DNA of 64,000 bases from Rhynchospora pubera (lineage: Eukaryota > Streptophyta > Magnoliopsida > Poales > Cyperaceae). Of the stretch, positions 47,515-58,359 are shown in pieces (positions within the stretch are counted from its first letter, which is position 1; each line of letters begins with the position of its first letter). The translations under genes and the position numbers were made by a program. The DNA lies in contig CM051459.1 of assembly GCA_028095005.1 (NCBI GenBank), positions 313,970,513 to 314,034,512 of the forward strand, read 5' to 3'. The notes beneath the pieces were generated by a model that worked only from the letters and a program-made list of their open reading frames with translations, made no database searches and had not been told where the DNA came from.

Positions 47515-50500
47515 TTACTCAACCAACCTGGATTGCCTCCTACAAAATATTACCTTGTCGGGAGGCACCACCTTCGTGAACATATCGGCAACATTCTCCT
47601 TCATGTAAACCTTTCTCACGACTAGTTGCCTATGGTCTAGAACATCACGAATGAAGTGGTATCGCACATCAATGTGCTTAGTTCTTGAATGATATGCCGC
47701 ATTCTTTGAAAGATGTATGGCACCTTGATTATCACAATGCACCACATACTCCATTTGCTTCAACCCAAGTTGTCCAAGCAACCTTTTCAACCAAAGCATT
47801 TCCTTCACCGCCTCGGTCAATGCGACATACTCCGATTCCGTGGAAGATAAAGCAACAATGTCTTGTAATCGAGACATCCAACTAACGGCTCCACCACCGA
47901 TAGTAAAGATAAAGCCCGTCGTGGACTTCCTTGTCTCACTACAACCCGCATGATCGGCATCTACATACCCTTCAATTTCCAATTTAGAATCTCCTCCAAA
48001 ACATAACCGCAAGCCACGAGTGCCTTCCAAGTACCGAAGTATCCACTTTACCGCTTGCCAATGCTCCCATCCGGGGTTAGACATATATCGAGAGACAACT
48101 CCCACTGCATGTGTAATGTCCGGCCGTGTGCACACCATAGCATACTTCAAGCTACCAACGGCCGATAAGTATGGAACATTTTCCATCTTCAATCTCTCTT
48201 GAGCATTCTTTGGAGAATTCTTTTTAGACAACTTAAAATGACCGGCCAAAGGTGTAGAACCGGTTTGCAATTCACCATGTCAAACCTCTCAAGGACTATA
48301 TCAACATACTCCGTTTGACTTAACCAAAGCTTGCCTCTCCTCCGATCCCTATGAATCCGCATGCCCAATATTTTTCTTGCTTCGCCAAGATCCTTGGTTG
48401 CAAACCTCTTAGACATATCAAGCTTAAGAGACTCAATCTCATCATGATCATTACTAGCAATCAACATGTCATCCACATAAAGTAACAACAAGGTGAAAGT
48501 ACCACCCACCTTTCCTTTAATGTAGACACAATGATCTTAGCCACTTCTTTAAAAACCTTCTTCTTGCATAAAAGTATCAAATTTCTTGTACCATTGCCGA
48601 GAGGCTTGCTTCAAACCATACAAACCCTTCTTCAATCTACACACAAGATTAGGGTTTGATTCCTCAACAAAACCTTCCGGTTGTGACATATAGATCTCCT
48701 CATCCAAGTCACCATGCAAGAAAGTCGTCTTGATATCAAGTTGCACAAGCTCCAAATCTAAATTAGCCACCAATGACAAAACAACCCTTATGAAACTATG
48801 CTTCACAACGGGAGAGAATATCTCATTAAAGTCAACACCATATTTTTGTCCATAGCCCTTGACTACTAACCTTGCCTTATGCCGTTTAGAACCATCGGCT
48901 TCATTTTTCAACACAAATACCCATCTATTTTTCAATGCCTTCTTTCCTTTTGGAAGTTTAACCAACTCCCAAGTCTCATTGAGATGCAACGAGTTCATTT
49001 CATCCTCCATTACTCCAAGCCACATAGCCTTCTCCGAACAATTTATATCTTCATGAAATGACTCAGGTTCACCCGCATCCGTGAACAAAGCATAATATAA
49101 GGAAGGTGAATACCTTTGTGTAGCTCTTGAAATCCGAGTTGACCTCCTCAACTCTTGTATCGGGATATTAGTGTGCTCTTCTTCAACAATGCCTTCATTC
49201 TCATGCGCTTCCACCGGCTCACTCTCACCCTCATTATCATGACCAATTGTTTGAGTATCCGCTAGCATTTTGGGTGCAACACTAGCATCAACATGCTCCT
49301 CCACATGTCTTTCTTCACTTTGCTCTTTCTCATGATTTTCCATGAACATCACATCTTCACGAAATATGACATCTCGGCTTCTAATTGTCTTCTTCTCAAT
49401 AGGATCCCACACCCTATAACCCAAATCATCACAGCCATAGCCAACAAATGCACACTTTCGTGACTTGACATCGAGCTTATTCCTTTTCACATTAGGAATT
49501 TTCACATAAGCCTCACATCCAAAAGTTCGTAAATGGCCATAAGAGATCTTCTTGCCACTCCATACGATTTCCGGTATGTCACCGTCCAATGCCACACTAG
49601 GTGATCGGTTTATGAGATAAACCGCCGTGTTAGCCGCTTCGGCCCAAAATGATTTTGGAAGACCTGATATCGTCATTATTTGTAGGCATTTGGACCGTAC
49701 TTGGCACTCAAATAACACTCAAACCATTGAATTATTCAATAGATTGCTATGATTTCCATGGAATTGGCTCTACCGTCGTTTCTTCTCTCATTTTACAGGA
49801 CTTTGATGATTTCTGATGATTTTGGAGCATATAGATGGATTTCCGACGTAGCACGCACGCTAGACGACTCATTCCTAGCATTGGAGGCTCTTTTCTCTCT
49901 CCTGGTCGACCCGAACAATCATCTGTTCGATCCGACCAGCACCTATGGCAGCCAGGCGTCATTTTCTCTCTCCTGGTCGACCCGACCAGGAGCCTGTTCG
50001 ATCCGACTGGGCATCACAACAACAGACATGTGCAGCTGTTCTTTCTCTCTCCTGTTCGGTTCGACTGCACACCTGTTCGGTTTGACCAGGGTGCCGCCAT
50101 ATCACATAAGGCATTATTTTTTACATAGAAACTGATGGAAATGACAATTTCTTGCGCTCTGGTGCCCTAGCCTTCCATCCTTGCGACCTGGGACATCCAT
50201 ATATACACCTCTAGACCTGAAGAAAAGGATACAACCTTTCATACCACAAAATTCCACTTTCCATAGGCGTTTTTCTCTCTTCCACCATGGGAGATCATCA
50301 AAGCTTGGTTCTTTGAAGCGACGGCAGCAAGGAGACGAGTTTGGTGACCATCTTGCAATACACCACTGCCCAGAGATCGTAGTTCGAAAGCATAAAGGAG
50401 TATTCGGTTTATTCTTCTATGTTATCTTTTCTATTTTCAATGGGCTTGTATCTTGTAATTTCTATGTTATTTGTTGTGTTTTAGTACTATGTTAGGCTAA

Positions 50501-53250
50501 ATTTATGTAGTCTTAGGGGTAAGGTAGTAACTTAGGTTTGGATGTTGTGATTTGACTTGATATGATATGATATGTTTTGTTGATTTGTTTTGTTGAGAAT
50601 TATGTTAATTGCTTGTTTGAATTGCTTGCGATTTCCTAATCACCTTCTAGTTGTACGGCCGCATCTAGTCAAGTCTAAGTTAGGATAAACAAGATTAGTT
50701 CAAATAAAGTATTTGGGATAAATCGTAAATCCGAAAGGGGAGATTAGTTGGCACCAAAAGTGTAACTTTTAGACAAGTTCAAAAGACCTCTAGATATCCT
50801 TACGAACTCCAACAAACAAGTTTAAGTTGATTGAATTCTATACCAAAAGTTGTGAACCAATCAAGTTAATTAGGTTAGGTTGTGATTAAACCAGTTTCTA
50901 GTCCAACAAGCGACAGCTGAAGTTTAGTGAATCTAGGTTTAGCCAACAAACCCTAGCACAAAGCATAAAATATCACAAAAGGTCAAAACCACGCACTTTC
51001 ACCCTCTGTTCGGATCGAACAGATCCTTGTTCGAACCGAACAGAGAAGTGAACGCTTGAAAAACATAGTTTGATGCACAAAAGTGATAAGTTCTGTGTTC
51101 TAGAGTCCAAACCGAGGTGAAACCTGAACCCTAAGACGTTTTTTATACTATTTGAAAACCCAAAAACTTTACTTTAGTTATTTACGTTATTTTAATAGAC
51201 AAAAACAACCAAAAATATCTACTTTATTGCACTTAGATTTATTTCAACTATTTCTCCACCAAAATATTCTTGTCTAGCTTTTGAAAAAAGATAAGTCCAG
51301 TAATCAATTGTACCGTCCCTTGGGTTCGACCCTAAAGCTTTACTCCAAACGATTAGTGAGGTTAGCTCTAGGTCTATAAATTTATTTGATTTCTAGGTTT
51401 TAATTCCTTCATCAAGACCCGAGTGAGACAACATACTTCTAATTCTCTCCACAATGGTCCGGTTCATCCTCTCAATGACCCCATTTTCTTGTGGAGTGTA
51501 TGGAACCGTCTTCACTCTCCGAATGCCATTTCTCGCACAAAAATTGTCAAAATCATTAGAGCAAAATTCACCACCATTATCGGTTTGTAAACACTTAATG
51601 GATTTTTCACTCTCTTTTTCAACACGAGATTTAAAATTCTTAAATGTTTCAAGAACTTGATCTTTTGAGGACAAGGGATAAATCCAACACTTTCTAGAAA
51701 AGTCATCTAAGAAAGTAACAAAATAAATAGCACCACCAAGAGATTTGACATTAAATGGACCACACACATCGGAATAAACCAATTCTAATGGTTTCATCTT
51801 TTTATGGGACTCATTCCTCTTAAAATTCACTCTCTTTTGTTTTCCCATTACACAATGAATACAAAATTCAAGAGATGAACAATCAAAAGAAGGAATGTAA
51901 TTTTCATTTTGCAGCACTTTCATACCTCTTTCACTTAGATAATAAAGGCGGTTGTGCCACATGTGCATATCACCATGCTCACTTGCCATAGCAACAACAC
52001 CCTTTCGAGGCGCTCCATGAAGAGTGTACAAACTCCCATCTTTATGTCCTTTCATCAATGTCATGCAATCCTTTGACACTTTTCATGATCCCTCACCAAA
52101 AGATACAACAAATCCGCCATCATCAAGTTGACCCACCGAGATAAGATTCTTGGTTATCTTGGGAACATACCTCACATTGCTCAATTTACATCGCCTTCCA
52201 TTGGCTTGCTCAAGCTCAACATCACCAACTCCAAGAATTTTGCATGGCCGACTATCACCAAGATAGACATTCCCACCATCTACATCCTTGTAGTTGACAA
52301 AATAAGAACGATCCGAGCATATGTGGAATGATGCATCCGAAATTCAATACCCAAACATCCATGTTCTCCTTCTCGGAACTTATCACACTTAGAGTCACCG
52401 CATCTCCAATCTCATCGGAAACTATACTTGCTTCACCATCTTGCTTCTTCTCTTTTTGCTTGCCTTTCAAGAGAGGACAATCTCTCTTCAAGTGGCCTTC
52501 ATTCTTGCAATGCCAACAAGAAAATTTTCGGCCTTTAGACTTTGATTTTCCTTTGCCTTGAGAACCACCCTTCTTACCCGAGGAATTGCTCCTAGTCACC
52601 GGCCGTCCCCTATCAACCGTCAATGCCTCACTAGGCCCGATTTCCAATTGGGTTGTGGCCTTCCTAGTTTCCTCATTCATCAATGAAGCAACAACATCAC
52701 TCAATTTGAATTGGTTGCCCATTGTGTTTGCAACGGTAGTCACAAGAGTATCCCAGCTTGTAGGCAAAGAGCTCAAAAGTAACAAGCATAAAAGCTCCTC
52801 ATCAAGGTTTACCTTCAAGGACTTCAATTGAGCCGCAATTGAGTTGAACTCACTTACATGCGTTCTTATTGAAATGTCATCCTTCATTTTCAAGAGAAAT
52901 AACCGCTTCATAGCATGCATCTTGTTTACACCCGAATGTTGCTCATATGATCGCTCCAATGTGGTCCAAAGTTCATGAGCGGTCTTACATTGGTAGACAT
53001 CAAACAAGATAGATGGTGAAATACACGGCCTTATAGCCGCCAAACACTTCCGATCAAGCAACTCCCATTCATGATCCTCCATATGAAGAGGTTGTGCACC
53101 CGGTCCCATCAATGGTAAATCCAAATCCCTTACCACCAAGTAGTCTTGCATTAACATTTTCCAAATTGGCCAATTGCTATCATTCAATTTCTCAAATTGC
53201 ATAGCTTTTTCCATTCTATCACCACTACACGTGTAATCACCGAAATACAC
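47515..53250 (-). pseudogene. Copia gag-pol, multiply disrupted
   Basis: Gag (53250-about 52330) has a UBN2-like domain and zinc knuckle CWHCKNEGHLKRDC. The protease site reads WVLNFGC where WVLDSGC is usual, then the frame is lost. A TGA precedes the next segment at about 52086. Integrase (52079-51393) has MWHNRL, CIHC, SDVCGP, LQTDNGGEF and PQENGVIERMNRT, but the second His of the HHCC finger is replaced (LYYLS for LGHLS). After the inserted solo LTR the frame resumes at PKSFWAEAANT (49655 down). RT shows LVQLDIKTTFLHG, a frameshift near 48549, YVDD at 48468-48479, and another shift near 48270. RNase H carries SSTESEYVAL and TKHIDVRYHFIR to 47515. It cannot encode a working polyprotein. Confidence 0.92.
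49665..51414 (+). mobile_element. Solo LTR, 1750 bp, inside the copia integrase
   Basis: Starts TGATATCGTCATT, ends CCTTCATCA, with the exact 5-bp duplication AGACC (49660-49664 and 51415-51419). It splits the integrase between ..SHSGL and PKSFWAEA. Homologous in opposite orientation to 37679-39290. The interior repeats CTGTTCGATCCGACC/GGTCGACCCGAAC words (49900-50090, 51000-51045), and CCGTCCCTTGGGTTCGACCC lies near the 3' end. No internal coding domain. Short frames within it (e.g. 49749-50135) are incidental. Confidence 0.9.
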
Positions 53251-53328
53251 AAGAACTTAGACCTACACTAATCCAAGCCTCAAACTCCTATTCTTGACAC
53301 CAACGAGCCAACACGCTCTGATACCAGT

Positions 53329-53907
53329 TGTTGCGACACGCTCACAGGTGCCTAGGCACAGCGGAAGCCAAGTAAACAAGGAGGTAGTAATATCGACAAA
53401 CACGTGACGAGCATAAAACAATACCCTATAGAACAAAGCTATAATGGTACCACTTGAGAACCATCAACAATAGCACAATCTAGCACAAGAAAATAAAGAG
53501 AGACACAAGATTTTACGTGGAAACCCAAAAGGGAAAAACCACGGGAGCGATCGGTGCAAATCCACTAAATCAAGAGTTTCTTACAAGTACATGGAGATCA
53601 TCAAGCTATCAACCTTCCTCTCTCTCTCACTCACACTCTCTCACAATTTGATGTGGAATTAACAAGAGATACAAGAAAAATTAGCAAACCCTAGATAGCT
53701 TCAAAGAGAGAGACAAGAGAGCTTTAAGGAGAAGGGGTCTTCTCTGGAAATGATGTTCACCACTCTCTCATTTTCCGTCTCCTTTATTTACCGTATGGGC
53801 CAACATGGGCCACGGCCCATTTTGCATTTGGCTTCATACATTTACAATCTCCCACTTGAAGACAAACCTCCCACTTGATCACACAAGCATACACCTTGAT
53901 CTTCACA
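53329..53907 (-). repeat. Copia 5' LTR, complete
   Basis: TGTTGCGACACG...TTCACA in + orientation (TG...CA in both). The adjoining primer-binding site fixes its inner end at 53329; the end of similarity to the left LTR fixes the outer end at 53907. Confidence 0.92.
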
Positions 53908-54123
53908 GTGAGACCGTGAGAGTCTCTCGTAGAGGAGGATGAAGGATATTTTAGTCATATATATATTAAAAACTGACTTTTTTATTTAAAATATTGTTTA
54001 AATTAATGAAAAGGGTTTATATCAAGGAGTGGTATGATTATGGGGGGTTATATCCAATTTTTAAGATTTTAGGGGATTATATCCATATAAGTAAGATTTG
54101 AGGGGGTTATATCCAATTTTGCC

Positions 54124-54569
54124 TAAAAAAAATTAGATGACAAAAATCTCCTTTTTCACTTAGAAGAAAGATAAATATTTTATTAGATAAAAGACATATA
54201 CATGACACGGAATGGATCAGTTGTAGATTAAATGAAACACACAGTTCTAATACAGGCCTAGCTAGCAAGACTGTTGGACTAGAAATAAGAATATTTCCAT
54301 TTTCAATTTCGAATGTATAAATCAAGAGCGGGTAGCTTATTCCCACACTGATAATACAAAAAAAAAAAATCTACTTGCATGTATAGATAACAAATAAAAA
54401 ATGGCCGTCCCACATGATATCAAAATCCAAGTGAATTTTTTTTTTTAAAAAAAAAGTGAATAACTTCGTACCTATATATAAAGTTCCAAATAACAAAAAT
54501 GACACCCGAAGAAATAGACTGGAAATTATAAAATGTTCGTATGGACATTGAACTTCTTTAACTGTAATA
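54124..54569. other. Intergenic DNA
   Basis: AT-rich. The final exon expected for the adjacent GDSL pseudogene (WDGIH block) is not present here. Confidence 0.5.
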
Positions 54570-54810
54570 ATGACTTGCTGTCATAGTGTCATCGACGATG
54601 TGCGCCAACGCCGAGTGTCTCAACTCTTGCAAGGCAGCCCTTCTGCTGCTCGTCAAATTGTTCGACATAGAGTTCTGCTTCCTCCACAGGAAGATTCCCG
54701 ACGTACATATTCGTGTAATGGTAATCGTGTTTGCTTTTTCATCGAGAAATTGTTGAAATTAGAAACAGACAATGAGTTGTGCTTTCTGCAATTCTGGAAC
54801 AGCAAGTTTC

Positions 54811-55388
54811 AGTGTACCCTGTTAATAAAAAAAAATATCCAAAGACCCGTTGAGAAGGGAATAAAACAACAGAGCAGAACATAATTAATTTTGTTCATTA
54901 TTATCAGGTTATTTCTGAAGAAATTATAAAAGAGAAAAATTAATTGTGGATTACTGTATATATTTGTCGTCCAATCTACATAAAACAACTGTTTAAAGAC
55001 TTACATATGCATACCACAGAATTTTATTTGGATCTGTACATAATATCCATTCACAACGTATTGAAATCTTCCCTGAGGAGAACTTTTGTGCCAAATAGAT
55101 ATTATTTTTTATCATTTTCTTGCTAGAACAATATATATGGCATGGCATCAAGTACCAATAAGATTATGTTACGATTTCGGTACAAGTACATGTAGAAAAA
55201 CAAAGTTCAGTGGCGGGAAAATTGTTATACTCTGCTAACAAATGATATGAAACGATGATTGGTACAACATGTGGTGCATAGATACGATTTTTGTGTTTTT
55301 TTATCTGGTCAAACATTTGACCAGATAAATGTGCTGACAATTTAAAACCAACGGGTCTTTGGATGCTTATTTATAAACAGGGTGCACT
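54811..55388. repeat. Inverted duplication inside the pseudogene intron
   Basis: AGTGTACCCTGTTAATAAA..TCCAAAGACCCGTT (54811-54853) recurs inverted at about 55349-55388. CAGGTTATTTCTGAAGAA at 54906 also has a direct relative at 55471. Confidence 0.7.
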
Positions 55389-55515
55389 GATACTTGCTGA
55401 CAGTTGAAAGAACAACAAATGTGCTGACAATTGAAAGAACTTGCTTTTTATTAACAGGAAACATTATTCGCAGGTTATTTCTAAAGAACAACAAATGTGC
55501 TGACAATTGAAAACC
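55321..55515 (+). repeat. Three copies of AAATGTGCTGACAATTGAAA
   Basis: Copies at about 55327, 55418 and 55493, two preceded by AACAAC. Origin unknown. Confidence 0.75.
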
Positions 55516-56245
55516 AAACATAATTAAGTTACCAAATCTTTGTATCACGACAAAAACAATCACATGAAATGCTAATGATAATAAATAGAAAAGGTAGATT
55601 AGTTATGTTTTCTCTAATGGTAATAAATAGCATCCTAGATTACATCTGTGTCCTAGTAACAATGACATTCTATTTATGTTCTTTATTATTATTCATATAC
55701 ATTATAGCGAGTGAGATCAATACATTGGTTGTCCAGGACTCAATTATGTTTTATCCAAAAAGAACTCACTTGTACAGATTTTTATTGCTGCTACTGACCT
55801 CAGCTGCAGCTTTTATGGTGTCCATAACAACTGGTACGAAGGAAATGGCGTTGCTTATGGATTTTCCTGATGATATTACAATGTTATAGTCGTTTCCACC
55901 AATCTCTCCCAATACAAAGGGATTTGCTGAAGTAATCCTGGCAAGCTGTTAAAGTTTTTTAAAAGATATTGAACAGTTAAAAGGCTGCAATTAGAATGAT
56001 TTAAGTTGTATTAAAAGACTAATGAATTAATGATATTTAACACATACATTCAGTCGAGTTGCATAGCGAAGGCTTCAATTGCTCAAACCATCCAAGTCGA
56101 ACATGAAGTGAGATGTCGACTGGATAAAAGACTGATGAAGATAGTCAATGCTAAGGCAAGTGCACCGATAACTGCAAAGTTTGCTCCTTTGCTGAAATCC
56201 TGGCCTTGTGAGAAGTACGGTGGTAGAAGAGGAAGGCCAAGATTA

Positions 56246-56879
56246 AAAGGATAACCAATTTTAAAGAAATAAGAGGTACATTTTAAAAGGATATACCAAT
56301 TTTCCCTTTTTATTGGTTTTTGTTGGGCTCATAACACTGGATTGCACTCACATGTCCTAAGCCGAGTTGACAAAATTTGGTTGCCTGGTTGGTATTAGTG
56401 TATTACTTTTATGAGACGAAATTTTCTTGACAAGATGTACTTGACTAGTTGACTTATCAGAAATTACATTTATTTATTTATTTTATAACTTGACAGCCTT
56501 AATTTCAATAGCTTCTTTAATCTTAAGTTCTTAACTTAAAAGCATGTAGTCAGTATGTACTGGGAACTATACGATTGTGTTAGTGGAGAAAGACTAATTT
56601 GTGGTCTTCATGACTTTTCAAGTCAACGGATATCCAAGTTATACTTGGATCATGGTTTAGTCAAATCTCACAATTATTACGGACAAGGAAAATGAGTAAC
56701 AAAATATATAAAATGAAGAAGAGCACTAAATTTCAAAATAGTAAATTGTACCTAAAATGATTTTCAAAAGAAGAGATATTTTCGCCTCAGAGAATTAAAT
56801 TTGTTTTAGCAATAGTTTGACAGAACAAAGACGCAAATTAACAGGAATTATAAATGCCATCTGCAAATATATCATCCCA
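56246..56879. other. Intergenic DNA upstream of the GDSL pseudogene
   Basis: Searched for a GDS-containing first exon; none seen. AT-rich, no other feature. Confidence 0.45.
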
Positions 56880-57091
56880 GCCATCGCTAAATACAAAGTG
56901 AACATGTACAGCAAATAAGGTGAACATATAGACAATCTAAGTCAACACTTACAAACAAATAATTGTTATTATCACTTATTCAGAAGTTTACATGCATATT
57001 CAACTTATTTCATTGAACTTATTTGTTCACTTAGATCGTCTATATGTTCACTTTGTTTGCTGTATATGTTCACTTTATATTTAGCGATGGC
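56880..57091. mobile_element. Palindromic MITE (212 bp)
   Basis: GCCATCGCTAAATACAAAG at the left is matched on the other strand by GCCATCGCTAAATATAAAG at the right. Similarity runs about 68 bp inward through GTGAACAT.TACAGCAAA, GTGAACATATAGAC and ATCTAAGT. No clear target duplication and no coding capacity. Superfamily not determined. Confidence 0.75.
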
Positions 57092-57377
57092 AGAAATGGT
57101 AAAACTGCAGATTGCAGTAATCAATTTCCGCAAATTAATGTACTGAGCTCTCAAAGTAAAAGTTGACAAATTGGGCTCCAACCAAGACAGAATTTCATGG
57201 CCTAATTAACAAACCTAAAGATTTTAATCTTTTAAAATTCGGCTGCAATCAGGTCAAATATCATAGAGCCCAAAATTCGGCCCAAGAGTCATATTAGTGG
57301 TGAATGGTGATTCGTTGTAGGAGCTCGCCTGAAATGGCCCAATAGATACAAAAACTTGGCGAGTTAAAGGTTTTGAG

Positions 57378-57655
57378 TAGGGCTGCAAAATGATCGAGAC
57401 GATGGCGCAAATGAGCTGTTGCGTCGATCGTTTCATCTTATATGACGAAACAGATTTTTTATTTCGTTGATCGTTTCGTATAGACGAAACGATCGAAATT
57501 GACAAAATTTTCGTGATTTACACATGGACGAAACAGATTTTTCATTGTTTCGTCGATCGTTTCGTCCAACCAAACGAAATTATTTTCTTGTTTCGTTAAC
57601 CGTTTCGTCCGGACGAAACGAAAAACGGTTAAAACGACTTCTGTTTTCAGCTCTA
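57378..57655. mobile_element. hAT-type element, CGTTTCGTC/GACGAAACG family (278 bp)
   Basis: Left end TAGGGCTGCAAAATGATCG; right end on the other strand TAGAGCTGAAAACAG. The interior is a chain of GATCGTTTCGTC, GACGAAACGATCG and CGTTTCGTCCGGACGAAACG words. Flanks GTTTTGAG and ATTTTGTC agree at 5 of 8 bases, so the duplication is decayed or the limits are off by a base. Size and termini match the elements at 16717 and 44850. Confidence 0.65.
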
Positions 57656-57836
57656 ATTTTGTCGGGTCCAAAACATATAATATATACTTATCTTAAATAC
57701 TTCAATTTCAAACCCCAGCCAATTACTGTTCAATTATCAGGACCGTTCATTTTTCTCTTCGCGCGATCGATTTCATCTCCGTCCTTCCCCTCCACTGAGA
57801 TCTCCCCACCTACTTCTAACATGATTTCCTGCCTTA

Positions 57837-57995
57837 GGGTGCGTTTGGATAGGTGTGGGAAGAAGGGAATAAGGGAAAAAGTGGGAAGAAATATTGGGAA
57901 GTGTGTAATTTTGTGAAGAGTTTGGATTGTTTATAATTTTTTTTCTTCTTCTTCTTCCTTTTTCTTCTTCTTTCTTCTAACAATCCAAACGCACC
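57837..57995. mobile_element. GTTTGGAT-terminal MITE, copy f (inverted)
   Basis: Ends GGGTGCGTTTGGATAGG and, opposite strand, GGTGCGTTTGGATTG; flanked by TTA on both sides (57834-57836, 57996-57998). Orientation is opposite to copies a-c. Confidence 0.8.
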
Positions 57996-58359
57996 TTAGA
58001 TATCTCCTTCCTTTCCGTGTTGTCTTTCTCTGCTCTCTATAATTCCTCGCTTCCAGTTTTACGGTTCGATTTTGCTGGGGTCCCCTCGCCGCACGGAATC
58101 TCTTTCCTGATTTTACTCGCTCCCTATTGGTTGCTTGATCGTTACTTCTGGATACCTCTATCGCTTTCCCAAAAAAAAAAAAGAAAGCGCAGTTGGAGGG
58201 TTTGGGAGAGAGAGACTGAGCAGAGACGGCGATTGGATGAGGCGATTGCTCATAGTTTCCTCCTCTCTTCATCCATTCATCCCTCAGACTAACGGCGACA
58301 TTCTGATTTGCTTTCTGAAGGGAAACCCTAAGTAGCTGTCTGTATCGAAACATCTGGTG

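Larger units (their letters stand above)
46923..53907 (-). mobile_element. Ty1/copia LTR retrotransposon, inactivated
   Basis: Right (5') LTR 53329-53907, 579 bp, begins TGTTGCGACACG and ends TTCACA. Left (3') LTR 46923-47477 matches it with about ten differences by eye but lacks the outermost ~21 bp. The primer-binding site TGGTATCAGAGC (- strand, 53315-53326), complementary to initiator-Met tRNA, lies 2 bp inside the 5' LTR. Order gag, protease, integrase, RT, RNase H defines Ty1/copia; the style is TNT1-like. No target duplication is visible, fitting loss of the left edge. A solo LTR (49665-51414) splits the integrase. Confidence 0.92.
46385..54123. mobile_element. Long-inverted-repeat DNA transposon, split by a copia insertion
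   Basis: The left arm (46385-about 46590) and right arm (about 53925-54123) are inverted copies of each other for roughly 200 bp: (G)GCAAAATTGGATAT at each tip, then ATCTTGCTTATCTGGATATA versus ATCTTACTTATATGGATATA, and CATTTATTTAG..AATATT versus CATTAATTTAA..AATATT. Each arm repeats TGGATATAAYCCC about four times. Flanks are T plus 8-9 A on both sides, compatible with a 9-bp duplication but ambiguous because of the A run. Without the inserted copia element it would be about 0.75 kb. Best guess is Mutator-type or foldback. Confidence 0.7.
54575..56245 (-). pseudogene. GDSL esterase/lipase pseudogene (tandem relative of 41326-44589)
   Basis: Three decayed exon remnants lie in gene order on the - strand. 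About 56245-56048 corresponds to exon 2: GLPLLPPYFSQGQDFSKG and ANFAVIGA, then a frameshift, then DISLHVRLGWFEQLKPSL up to a GTATGT donor. 55945-55799 corresponds to exon 3: SCQDYFSKS, a one-base deletion, then GEIGGNDYNIVI and DTIKAAAE up to GT. About 54690-54580 resembles exon 4 (ALQELRHSALAHIV). Exon 1 with the GDS serine and the last exon with the Asp/His pair were not found. The two donors sit at the same codon positions as in the intact gene, so this is a duplicated gene, not a retrocopy. Confidence 0.85.

Noticed and set aside
49749..50135. 128-aa and 97-aa + strand frames as genes
   Set aside because: They lie wholly in the solo LTR and encode its reiterated CTGTTCGATCCGACC words in different frames.
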